From UMGS172 sp045546555 (lineage in GTDB: Bacteria; Bacillota; Clostridia; Oscillospirales; Acutalibacteraceae): a stretch of DNA of 10,456 nucleotides. A program made the translations under genes and the position numbers. The notes below the pieces were generated by a model. The model ran no database searches, had not been told where the DNA came from, and saw only the letters and a program-made list of their open reading frames with translations. The stretch is taken from positions 1 to 10,456 of the forward strand of contig JAZQCY010000043.1 of the NCBI GenBank assembly GCA_045546555.1, written 5' to 3'. Shown here piece after piece: positions 1 to 6,438 of the stretch; position 1 is the first letter of the stretch, and each line of letters starts with the position of its first letter.

Positions 1-1
1 C

Positions 2-463
2 ATCTACTCGGGCGAGATTACAAACTGGCGCGAGGTAGGGGGCAAAAACAAAAAAATCGTACCCTTTCAGCGAAACGAGGGTAGCGGTAGCCAAAGTATG
101 TTCTTGCGCGTTATGGGCGACACCAAAGTACTTGAGCCCGACAAAACTACAGAGGTTATGGCAATGGGCGGTATTATTGAAAAGGTGGCTGACTACAAAA
201 ACAAAGACACCTCAATTGGTTTTTCTTTCCGTTACTACGTTGAGGGAATTATCAAAAACCCCGACATTAAACTCATAAGCGTTGACGGCGTTGCCCCAAC
301 GGTAGAAAACATTAAAAACGGAACCTATCCTATGATAGCACCTGTTTACGCGGTCACTTATGAAGGCAACGACAACGAAAATGTGCATAAATTCATTGAG
401 TGGCTGCAAGGCGAAGAAGCGCAGTATATCATTGAACAAACGGGTTACGTGGGCTTAAAATAA
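2..463 (+). CDS. PstS-like phosphate-binding protein, 3' fragment
   Basis: This is the C-terminal 153 residues of a periplasmic-binding-protein-like substrate receptor; the 5' end lies outside the window and the reading frame is open from base 2. It opens with IYSGEITNWREVGG, the classic PstS segment. QRNEGSGSQ follows, matching the R-x-x-GSG loop that in PstS holds phosphate through backbone and side-chain hydrogen bonds. The end (KFIEWLQGEEAQ, then EQTGYVGLK) is the usual PstS C-terminus. The expected role is an extracellular lipoprotein delivering phosphate to a PstCAB ABC importer, but no pstC, pstA or pstB follows, so it is either the last gene of an operon or an orphan receptor; upstream sequence would decide. 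Twelve of its 13 lysines are AAA. No convincing terminator follows; only a 10-bp palindrome (468-477) without a loop is present. Another anion specificity cannot be excluded. Confidence 0.85.
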   Translation: MYSGEITNWREVGGKNKKIVPFQRNEGSGSQSMFLRVMGDTKVLEPDKTTEVMAMGGIIEKVADYKNKDTSIGFSFRYYVEGIIKNPDIKLISVDGVAPTVENIKNGTYPMIAPVYAVTYEGNDNENVHKFIEWLQGEEAQYIIEQTGYVGLK

Positions 464-491
464 AAGTCGAAATTTCGCCAGAAATGAATTT

Positions 492-534
492 TTGACAAAT
501 TTTTCTTGCAAAAGCATAACTTTTATTATATAAT
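492..534 (+). promoter_or_regulatory. Two overlapping sigma-A type promoters upstream of the TAXI receptor gene
   Basis: Two alternative promoters overlap, each with an exact 17-bp spacer and each matching 10 of 12 consensus positions. The first is TTGACA (492-497) with CATAAC (515-520); the second is TTGCAA (506-511) with TATAAT (529-534). The second has the perfect -10 box and the first the perfect -35 box. Either would give a short leader ending in the ribosome binding site GGAGGAA at 561-567, seven or so bases ahead of the ATG at 574. Which one is used cannot be told from sequence. Confidence 0.65.
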
Positions 535-573
535 GTAATTTATAGTATAATAATTTTCAGGGAGGAAATTTTA

Positions 574-1527
574 ATGAAACGCATTTTATCCGTTATATTA
601 GCGCTCACAATGGTGCTCGCACTCGCTTCTTGCGGCGGCACAACCATGACAATGGGCACAGGCAGCCCCACAGGTACATACTATTCCTACGGCGGAATTG
701 TTGGCCAGTACATCACAAACAACGCAGGTATTACCGTTAACGCTGTATCCACAGGCGGTTCAAAAGACAACATTCAGGGTATCGACGCAGGCGACTATCA
801 GTTGGGCACCGTTCAGTCGGACGTTATGCACTACGCATACAACGGCACACGTTCCTTTGAAACAGACGGCAAAATCACCTCTTTCAGAACAGTTGCAGGT
901 CTTTATGCAGAAGCAGTTCAGCTTGTTACCGTAAACCCCGACATCAAATCGGTTGCAGACCTTAAAGACAAAAAAGTTTCTATCGGCGCACCCGGCTCGG
1001 GCGTTTTCTTTAACGCTATGGACGTTTTGGCAGCAGCAGGGCTTACAGAAAACGACATTAAACCCCAGTATCAGAACTTCGACGAAAGCGCCGACGCTTT
1101 AAAAGACGGCAAAATCGACGCAGCGTTCATCGTTGCAGGCGCACCCACTCCTGCTATCACCGAACTTTCAATGACAAACTCCAACACTCGCATTGTTCCT
1201 ATCGACGGTGACATTGCCGCAAAACTTATGCAGGAAAACACTTTCTATTCCGTTTACAAAATCCCTGCCGAAACCTACGCAGGTCAAACAGAAGAAATCG
1301 CAACAGTTACAGTTAAAGCAACTTTAATCGTAAGCGCATCTGCAAGCGAAGAAGAAGTTTACAAATTAACTGCTGCTATCTTCGATAACGTTGACGCTAT
1401 CACAAAAGAACACGCAAAAGGCGCTGAACTTTCTTTGGAAAACGCAACACAGGGCCTCACAGTTCCTTTCCACGCAGGTGCCGCAAAATACTTCAAAGAG
1501 AAAAATATTGAAGTAGCGGTAGAATAA
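574..1527 (+). CDS. TAXI-family TRAP transporter solute-binding lipoprotein
   Basis: This 317-residue extracytoplasmic receptor captures a substrate, probably an organic anion or amino acid, and hands it to the sodium-coupled TRAP permease encoded next. Residues 1-19 form a lipoprotein signal peptide with lipobox LASC (lipidated Cys20). Mature sequence starts with GTGSPTGTYYSYGG (residues 28-41), the hallmark of TAXI receptors, followed by STGGSKDNI and later SIGAPGSGVFF and DAAFIVAGAPTPAI. Length fits the family (about 310-340). The ATG at 574 is chosen because GGAGGAA sits at 561-567 and the signal peptide begins there. TAXI receptors studied elsewhere bind glutamate, glutamine or 2-oxoglutarate, but the substrate cannot be read from this sequence. 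All 19 lysines are AAA. A hairpin downstream may make the receptor more abundant than the permease. Confidence 0.93.
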   Translation: MKRILSVILALTMVLALASCGGTTMTMGTGSPTGTYYSYGGIVGQYITNNAGITVNAVSTGGSKDNIQGIDAGDYQLGTVQSDVMHYAYNGTRSFETDGKITSFRTVAGLYAEAVQLVTVNPDIKSVADLKDKKVSIGAPGSGVFFNAMDVLAAAGLTENDIKPQYQNFDESADALKDGKIDAAFIVAGAPTPAITELSMTNSNTRIVPIDGDIAAKLMQENTFYSVYKIPAETYAGQTEEIATVTVKATLIVSASASEEEVYKLTAAIFDNVDAITKEHAKGAELSLENATQGLTVPFHAGAAKYFKEKNIEVAVE

Positions 1528-1549
1528 TCAATCCAAAGCTAAACTTTTT

Positions 1550-1588
1550 ATAGCTGCGGCATTAACTGTCGCAGCTATTTTAATCTTT
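1550..1588 (+). terminator. Intercistronic hairpin, probable leaky terminator or mRNA stabiliser
   Basis: ATAGCTGCG (1550-1558) and CGCAGCTAT (1570-1578) form a perfect 9-bp stem with an 11-base loop. The run after it, TTTTAATCTTT, is broken, so termination should be partial. It lies between the receptor stop and the permease ribosome binding site. The likely effect is more receptor than permease from one transcript, or protection of the receptor mRNA 3' end. The structure is seen; the role is inferred. Confidence 0.6.
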
Positions 1589-1608
1589 AATCGAAAGGTG
1601 GGCAACAG

Positions 1609-3561
1609 TTGTTTTTTTCAAAAAAGAAACCCCCCGTTTCTAACGAGCCAATGGACTTAGATGCGGTAATGAAAAAATTCGACCGAGAATCAAACACGCG
1701 TATCTGGGAAGGCAAACCCAAGATAATCGTCAACTGCGTTTTGGCGGCATTCTCGCTGTTTTGTATCTACGTAACCTTTTTTGCAACGTGGCTTGATGCT
1801 ATTCGGCTTTCAAGTTTCGTCGGCTCGATAGTGCTTATCGGCTACCTTGTGTACCCCATCAAAAAGGGCGCGCAAAAGGTAAACTACATTCCGTGGTACG
1901 ATATTATTATAATGGTGCTCGGTTCGGCGTCGTTTTTCTACTACACAGTTGACGCTAAAAACATCGTGGCTCAGGGCAGTAAATACGAGCTTTATCAAAT
2001 TATCATCGGCGCTATCGGCATTTTGTGCCTTTTGGAACTTTGCCGCAGATGTGTTGGCATTCCAATAATCATCGTTGCAGGCGCCTTTATCGTTTACGCA
2101 ATATTCTTTGGGCTCACCAACCCCGATATGTTCAGACGCGTTGAGGGACTTGTAGGTAAACTGTTTTACACCACAACTTCGGGTATCCTCTCAACACCCA
2201 TCAACACCTGTTCAAAGTATATCGCCATATTTATCATCTTTGGCGCATTCCTTGAAAGAACGGGCATTGCGGACTTCTTTATTAAAATCTCCAACTCCAT
2301 CGTTGGCGGTTTTTCGGGCGGTCCTGCAAAGGTTGCCGTTGTGGCATCCGCGCTCGAAGGTATGGTTTCGGGCTCTTCCGTTGCAAACACGGTGGGAAGT
2401 GGCTCGGTTACCATTCCGCTTATGAAGAAAACCGGCTACAAACCCGAATTCGCCGCCGCAGCCGAGGCGTCTGCCTCCACGGGCGGACAGATAATGCCTC
2501 CCATTATGGGCGCGGCAGCATTCCTAATGGCAGAAAACATCGGCGTGCCGTACTCTAACATCGTTGTACGCGCAATACTTCCTGCTTGTCTTTACTTTTT
2601 GGGCGTGTTTATCGCCGTACACTTAGAGGCGAAAAAAGAGGGACTTCGCGGTCTTACCAAAGAAGAACTGCCTCGCTTTTTGCCCCTTTTAAAACAAAGT
2701 TATCTTCTTTTACCGCTTATCATTCTCATAGCGCTGGTTGGCTCCGGTTCGCGCTCAATTGCCTACGCGGCGGCTATCGCAATAATTGCGGCTATCGTTG
2801 TGGGACTGTTTAACAAAGAAAACCGCATAACCCCCAAACGCATTTTCGAAGCGTTGGCGGCAGGCGGTCAGGGTATGATTACCGTTGCGGTTGCGTGCGG
2901 TGTTGCAGGTATTATTGCAGGTACCATTACAATGACAGGTCTTGCAACAATGCTTATCAACGGCATTTTGAAACTCGCAGGCGATAAAGTTATCATTGCT
3001 CTTTTCTTAACAATGCTCACCTGCATTATTTTGGGTATGGGCGTTCCCACCACCGCAAACTACTGCATTATGGCGGCAACCTGCGCACCCATTCTTGTAA
3101 AGATGGGCGTACCGCTTTTGTCCGCGCACTTCTTCGTGTTCTATTTCGGCATCGTTGCCGACTTAACACCGCCCGTTGCCCTTGCGGCTTACGCAGGCGC
3201 GGCTATTGCTCAGGCAAACCCAATGAAAACCGCACTCACCGCCACAAAACTCGCTATCGGCGCGTTTATCGTGCCATACGTGTTTGCGCTTAACCCCGCA
3301 ATGCTGTTTATCGACACAACCGCATGGGAGGTTATCCTTATCTGCATAACCTCGTGTATTGGTATTTTCGGGGTATCCGCGGCATTAGAAGGCTACTTTT
3401 TACACAATATGCGTTGGTTTGAACGCATTATGAGTGTGGTGGGAGGACTGCTTTTAATCTACCCCGGACTCAAAACCGACCTTATCGGTCTTGCACTGGT
3501 AGGCGCGGTACTTGCTTTTCAATTTATAACAAGAAAACAAAACAAGTTAATGAATGCTTAA
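1609..3561 (+). CDS. TRAP transporter permease, fused 4TM/12TM (DctQ-DctM) subunit, TAXI type
   Basis: This 650-residue polytopic membrane protein is the transport channel partner of the TAXI receptor, importing substrate with an ion gradient. The first ~180 residues hold the small DctQ-like helices (around 39-56, 66-83, 97-113, 127-167). The rest is the large DctM-like domain, with the TRAP signatures EGMVSGSSVANTVGSG (250-265), ASASTGGQIMPPIMG (287-301), LGMGVPTTANY (475-485) and ADLTPPVALAAYAGAAIA (517-534). Length is typical of fused TAXI permeases. The start is TTG at 1609, supported by AAAGGTGGG at 1594-1602 six bases upstream; the first in-frame ATG (1651, codon 15) has no ribosome binding site. 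It sits 81 bases after the receptor gene in the same operon, behind the leaky hairpin, and a terminator follows five bases after its stop. Confidence 0.94.
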   Translation: MFFSKKKPPVSNEPMDLDAVMKKFDRESNTRIWEGKPKIIVNCVLAAFSLFCIYVTFFATWLDAIRLSSFVGSIVLIGYLVYPIKKGAQKVNYIPWYDIIIMVLGSASFFYYTVDAKNIVAQGSKYELYQIIIGAIGILCLLELCRRCVGIPIIIVAGAFIVYAIFFGLTNPDMFRRVEGLVGKLFYTTTSGILSTPINTCSKYIAIFIIFGAFLERTGIADFFIKISNSIVGGFSGGPAKVAVVASALEGMVSGSSVANTVGSGSVTIPLMKKTGYKPEFAAAAEASASTGGQIMPPIMGAAAFLMAENIGVPYSNIVVRAILPACLYFLGVFIAVHLEAKKEGLRGLTKEELPRFLPLLKQSYLLLPLIILIALVGSGSRSIAYAAAIAIIAAIVVGLFNKENRITPKRIFEALAAGGQGMITVAVACGVAGIIAGTITMTGLATMLINGILKLAGDKVIIALFLTMLTCIILGMGVPTTANYCIMAATCAPILVKMGVPLLSAHFFVFYFGIVADLTPPVALAAYAGAAIAQANPMKTALTATKLAIGAFIVPYVFALNPAMLFIDTTAWEVILICITSCIGIFGVSAALEGYFLHNMRWFERIMSVVGGLLLIYPGLKTDLIGLALVGAVLAFQFITRKQNKLMNA

Positions 3562-3565
3562 AAAT

Positions 3566-3604
3566 AAACCGCTTTGCTTTTTGCAAGGCGGTTTCATTCT
3601 ATTT
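3566..3604 (+). terminator. Rho-independent terminator of the TRAP operon
   Basis: AAACCGCTTTGC (3566-3577) pairs with GCAAGGCGGTTT (3583-3594) over 12 bp with one G-U pair and a five-T loop. A T-rich tail (TTTCATTCTATTT) follows. It begins five bases after the permease stop codon. Confidence 0.85.
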
Positions 3605-3677
3605 ATGGACAGTGGTTAACCAGTACAATATACTGTGGTTCTAACACCACACTCTTTAATTAAAACTTAAGTTTTTG
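3605..3677. promoter_or_regulatory. Palindrome-rich spacer upstream of the acyltransferase promoter
   Basis: The spacer holds several dyads and no gene. TGGTTAACCA (3613-3622) is a perfect 10-bp palindrome. AACCAGTA (3618-3625) can pair with TACTG-t-GGTT (3631-3640) around a five-base loop. GTGGT (3635-3639) faces ACCAC (3646-3650). AAAACTTAAGTTTT (3662-3675) is a perfect 14-bp palindrome ending two bases before the -35 box. They could be operator sites or the remains of a small inserted element; neither is proven. Confidence 0.4.
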
Positions 3678-3706
3678 TTGTAATTGTTTTAAAAATATAT
3701 TATAAT
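3678..3706 (+). promoter_or_regulatory. Probable sigma-A promoter of the acyltransferase-symporter operon
   Basis: TTGTAA (3678-3683) and a perfect TATAAT (3701-3706) are 17 bp apart, in a very AT-rich stretch. The ribosome binding site is a G-run, GGGGGA at 3727-3732, five bases before the ATG at 3738. Confidence 0.65.
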
Positions 3707-3737
3707 AAAAGGGTAAAACACTTTTTGGGGGACACAA

Positions 3738-4949
3738 ATGGCTAAAAAGAAAAAGTGGGTTAAGTCCCGTCACAAAATAATAACCGAACTCGCAAGGGCT
3801 GTTTTGCACCCTTACTCAGTTTTAAAATATAACATAAAAGTAACCCCGTTTAAACAGCAGGGGAAAAGGCCGTATCTCGTTTTATTAAACCACCAGACTG
3901 CTTTTGACCAGTTTTTCGTTGGTATGGCGTTTAAAGGCCCCATCTACTACGTTGCAAGCGAAGACCTTTTTTCAATGGGTTGGGTTTCTTCCCTTATCCG
4001 TTACATAGTAGCGCCCATTCCCATTAAAAAGCAAACCACCGACATTTCTGCGGTGCTAAACTGTATGCGCGTTGCCAAAGAGGGTGGCACCATTGCCATT
4101 GCGCCCGAGGGCAACCGCACGTTCAGCGGTAAAACCGAGTATATGAACCCTGCCATTGCGTCACTTGCCAAAAAGCTGGGGCTCCCGATTGCCCTTTACC
4201 GCATTGAGGGCGGCTACGGTGCCTGCCCGAGATGGAGTGATGTCGTGCGAAAGGGTGCGGTACGCTCTTATGTGTCTGAGGTTATTGAGCCTGAGGAGTA
4301 CAAGCAGCTTACCAATGAAGAGCTGATGGAGCGCATTGAAAACGGCTTGTATGTAGATGAGGGTGTTGCCGACGGTGAATACCTCTCCGACAAGCGAGCC
4401 GAGTATCTTGAAAGGGCAATGTACGTCTGCCCGTCCTGTGGCTTGACAGTCCTTTACAGTAAGGGTAACGAGTGCGAGTGCTTAAAATGTCACCGCAAGG
4501 TCACCTACGGTGTTGACAAACGCATCAAGGGTGTCGGCTTTGACTTCCCATTTGAGTTTGTGACCGAATGGTACGATTATCAAAAGGATTTCGTTAATTC
4601 GCTTCAGCTGACCGAAATGACCGATGAACCGTTGTTTTGCGATACGGCGGCATTAAGTGAGGTCATTGTTTATAAAAACAAAAACAAGTTAAGAAAAAGC
4701 TGTGAAATCAAGCTTTACGGTGACCGTGTTGTTATTGATGAAGGCACCGAGGGCGAGCTTTCATTCAGCTTCAGCGCAACCTCGGCGGTGTCGGTGTTGG
4801 GTCGCAACAAGCTGAATATTTATCACGGCGACAAGGTCTATCAGCTAAAGGGCGACAAGCATTTCAATGCCTTGAAATACGTAAACCTTTACTACAGATA
4901 CAAAAATATTACGAGGGGTGAAACTGTTGGAGAATTTTTGGGACTTTAG
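3738..4949 (+). CDS. PlsC-type lysophospholipid acyltransferase with C-terminal zinc ribbon
   Basis: This 403-residue protein has an N-terminal 1-acylglycerol-3-phosphate acyltransferase domain (about residues 30-200). It shows the catalytic H-x4-D motif NHQTAFD (His52, Asp57) and the substrate-binding EGNR (124-127) within APEGNRTFSGK. The expected reaction is acylation of a lysophospholipid at the inner membrane face in phospholipid synthesis; the exact acceptor is unknown. After a charged helical linker comes a zinc ribbon, C231-x2-C234 with C248-x2-C251, plus Cys246. The last ~100 residues look beta-rich with conserved-looking LYGDR and VLGRNKLNIYHGDK strings, possibly a PH-like fold, but I cannot identify it. 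Ordinary PlsC proteins are around 200-260 residues, so about 170 residues are extra. It begins with a lysine-rich stretch and has no signal peptide. The 3' end overlaps the symporter gene by 23 bases. Confidence 0.82.
   Translation: MAKKKKWVKSRHKIITELARAVLHPYSVLKYNIKVTPFKQQGKRPYLVLLNHQTAFDQFFVGMAFKGPIYYVASEDLFSMGWVSSLIRYIVAPIPIKKQTTDISAVLNCMRVAKEGGTIAIAPEGNRTFSGKTEYMNPAIASLAKKLGLPIALYRIEGGYGACPRWSDVVRKGAVRSYVSEVIEPEEYKQLTNEELMERIENGLYVDEGVADGEYLSDKRAEYLERAMYVCPSCGLTVLYSKGNECECLKCHRKVTYGVDKRIKGVGFDFPFEFVTEWYDYQKDFVNSLQLTEMTDEPLFCDTAALSEVIVYKNKNKLRKSCEIKLYGDRVVIDEGTEGELSFSFSATSAVSVLGRNKLNIYHGDKVYQLKGDKHFNALKYVNLYYRYKNITRGETVGEFLGL
4914..4920 (+). promoter_or_regulatory. Ribosome binding site deciding the symporter start
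   Basis: AGGGGTG at 4914-4920 is the only purine-rich site near the symporter start. It overlaps the GTG at 4918, so it cannot serve that codon, but it lies six bases ahead of the TTG at 4927. The site is inside the last codons of the acyltransferase gene, as expected for translational coupling. Confidence 0.6.
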
Positions 4950-6315
4950 TGTGTGGGGAACCTTGAACGTTATTGCGGTTTTGTTGCTGAGCTTGTTGGT
5001 GGCCAATGTTTTGAAGAAGTCCATCAAATTCCTGCAAGCTTCCTTGATTCCCACATCGGTTTTGGGCGGTGCCATACTTGTGCTTGTTGCAGGTATATAC
5101 AAGCTCATAACCAAGGAGGGTATGTTTGACACGGTGTTTTTCGGCGGAAACGGCACGGCTACACTTGAGATGATAACATATCACACCCTTGCCTTGGGAT
5201 TTATAGCATCGGCCTTTAAGACCTCAAACAGCAAGATGACAAAAAAGCGCACGGGTGAAATATTCAATACGGGTGTTACTACGGTTGCAACCTACCTGCT
5301 TCAGGCGGTGGTCGGCTTTGGTATATCGCTTGTTGCGGCATTTTTCATCAAAGACTTTTTCCAAGCGGCGGGCGTTCTTCTGCCGTTCGGCTACGGGCAG
5401 GGAACGGGTCAGGCACTCAATTACGGCAATATCTACGAGACCGATTTCGGCTTTGTCGGCGGCAAGAGTTTTGGCCTTACCATAGCCGCACTTGGCTTTA
5501 TCAGCGCAAGCGCCGGCGGTGTTATTCACCTTAACATCCTTAAAAGAAAAGGCAAGATCAAACTGCAAAAGACCGAAGAGGGCGCAATGAACGCCGAGCA
5601 GATACAGTCCGAGAATGAGATCCCAATGCAGGAAAGCATCGACAAAATGACCATACAGATCGCCCTTATCGTAGTGGCATATATGTTGAGCTTTTTGTTG
5701 ATGTATCTTTTGGGCAGGCTTTTGCCCGGCATGAAGTCGGTCATTTACGGCTTCAACTTCCTTTTGGGTGTTCTGTCGGCGACCGTGATAAAGCTTTGCA
5801 TTAACTTCTTCAAAAAGAAAAAGCTGATCAAAAAGGAATATACCAACAACTTCCTTATGACCCGAGCAAGCAACTTTTTCTACGATGTAATGGTTGTGTC
5901 GGGTATTGCCGCAATACGCTTCGGTGATTTGAAAAGGTATTGGGGCGTCATCATAATAATGGGTGTTGCAGGCTTGCTTATAACCTATGCCTATAACCGT
6001 TTTGTTGCTCAAAAACTGTTTAAGGAATATCCCGAGGAGCAGTTTTTGACCATGTACGGTATGCTGACCGGAACGGCCAGCACGGGTGTAATCCTGCTTC
6101 GTGAGATCGACGGTGACTTCAAAACACCTGCGGCCGATAACCTTGTTTATCAGACCTTTCCCGCAATCGTGTTTGGCTTCCCGCTGATGCTTTTGGCAAC
6201 CATGGCGCCCCAAAAGCCGTATCTAACCTTCGGCATATTGATCGCATTCTTTATTGTGATGAACCTTATACTGTTCAGAAGATTTATATTCAAACGTAAG
6301 AAAAAAGATAAATAA
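4927..6315 (+). CDS. GltS-type sodium/glutamate symporter family protein
   Basis: This is a 462-residue multi-spanning membrane protein of the glutamate:sodium symporter (GltS) family, expected to import glutamate or a similar anion with sodium. The N-terminus (LNVIAVLLLSLLVANVLKK, then IPTSVLGGAIL) is typical. The two halves carry the glycine-rich loops GYGQGTGQALNYG (155-167) and GMLTGTASTG (378-387), in the places where GltS has its paired re-entrant loops. A hydrophilic, charged linker (about 206-242) joins the halves. E. coli GltS is 401 residues, so this is longer, partly because of the linker. Start choice: TTG at 4927 has AGGGGTG six bases upstream; the in-frame GTG at 4918 has none. 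Between 5227 and 6213 the gene uses no TTA, CTA or TCA codons, which leaves a long meaningless frame open on the other strand. Specificity for glutamate is inferred from family only. Confidence 0.85.
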   Translation: MENFWDFSVWGTLNVIAVLLLSLLVANVLKKSIKFLQASLIPTSVLGGAILVLVAGIYKLITKEGMFDTVFFGGNGTATLEMITYHTLALGFIASAFKTSNSKMTKKRTGEIFNTGVTTVATYLLQAVVGFGISLVAAFFIKDFFQAAGVLLPFGYGQGTGQALNYGNIYETDFGFVGGKSFGLTIAALGFISASAGGVIHLNILKRKGKIKLQKTEEGAMNAEQIQSENEIPMQESIDKMTIQIALIVVAYMLSFLLMYLLGRLLPGMKSVIYGFNFLLGVLSATVIKLCINFFKKKKLIKKEYTNNFLMTRASNFFYDVMVVSGIAAIRFGDLKRYWGVIIIMGVAGLLITYAYNRFVAQKLFKEYPEEQFLTMYGMLTGTASTGVILLREIDGDFKTPAADNLVYQTFPAIVFGFPLMLLATMAPQKPYLTFGILIAFFIVMNLILFRRFIFKRKKKDK

Positions 6316-6327
6316 GTAAACCGAATA

Positions 6328-6356
6328 TTGAAAATTAAGCCTTTCTGTGGTAAAAT
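6328..6356 (+). promoter_or_regulatory. Extended -10 promoter of the reductase-thioredoxin operon
   Basis: TTGAAA (6328-6333) and TAAAAT (6351-6356) are 17 bp apart and match 10 of 12 consensus positions. TGG directly before the -10 box gives an extended -10 (TGn). Transcription would start near 6363. The left arm of the symporter terminator (6337-6351) is the spacer of this promoter. The layout TTGAAAAT, 10 bases, TGTGGT recurs exactly at the aldo/keto reductase promoter. Confidence 0.7.
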
Positions 6357-6382
6357 TAACTTAAACCGCAGGAAGGCTTTTT
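6337..6382 (+). terminator. Strong Rho-independent terminator after the symporter gene
   Basis: The arms 6337-6351 and 6365-6379 form a 15-bp stem with two G-U pairs and a 13-base loop, then TTTTT (6378-6382). It closes the acyltransferase-symporter unit 21 bases after the stop codon. Transcripts begun at the overlapping promoter would start inside the loop, near 6363, so they would lack the left arm and escape termination. Confidence 0.82.
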
Positions 6383-6438
6383 GCTTAAACGGATATTTTG
6401 TGCGGTTTTGGACAATACAAGGAACGGAAGGTGTTAAA

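Noticed and set aside
468..477. Palindrome CGAAATTTCG after the PstS-like gene as a terminator
   Set aside because: It has no room for a loop and no T-run directly after it, so it cannot act as a Rho-independent terminator.
4918..4926. GTG 4918 as symporter start
   Set aside because: The ribosome binding site overlaps the GTG itself; only TTG 4927 is correctly spaced. The difference is three residues.
5224..6213. 329-codon - strand frame opposite the symporter gene
   Set aside because: It is a codon-register shadow caused by avoidance of TTA, CTA and TCA in the symporter gene; its sequence is His/Lys/Gln-rich with no recognisable domain and no start signals.
6328..6438. N-terminal extension of the FTR-like protein from TTG 6328
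   Set aside because: The start would coincide with the -35 box and the segment contains the terminator stem; ATG 6439 has a good ribosome binding site and gives the normal compact protein.
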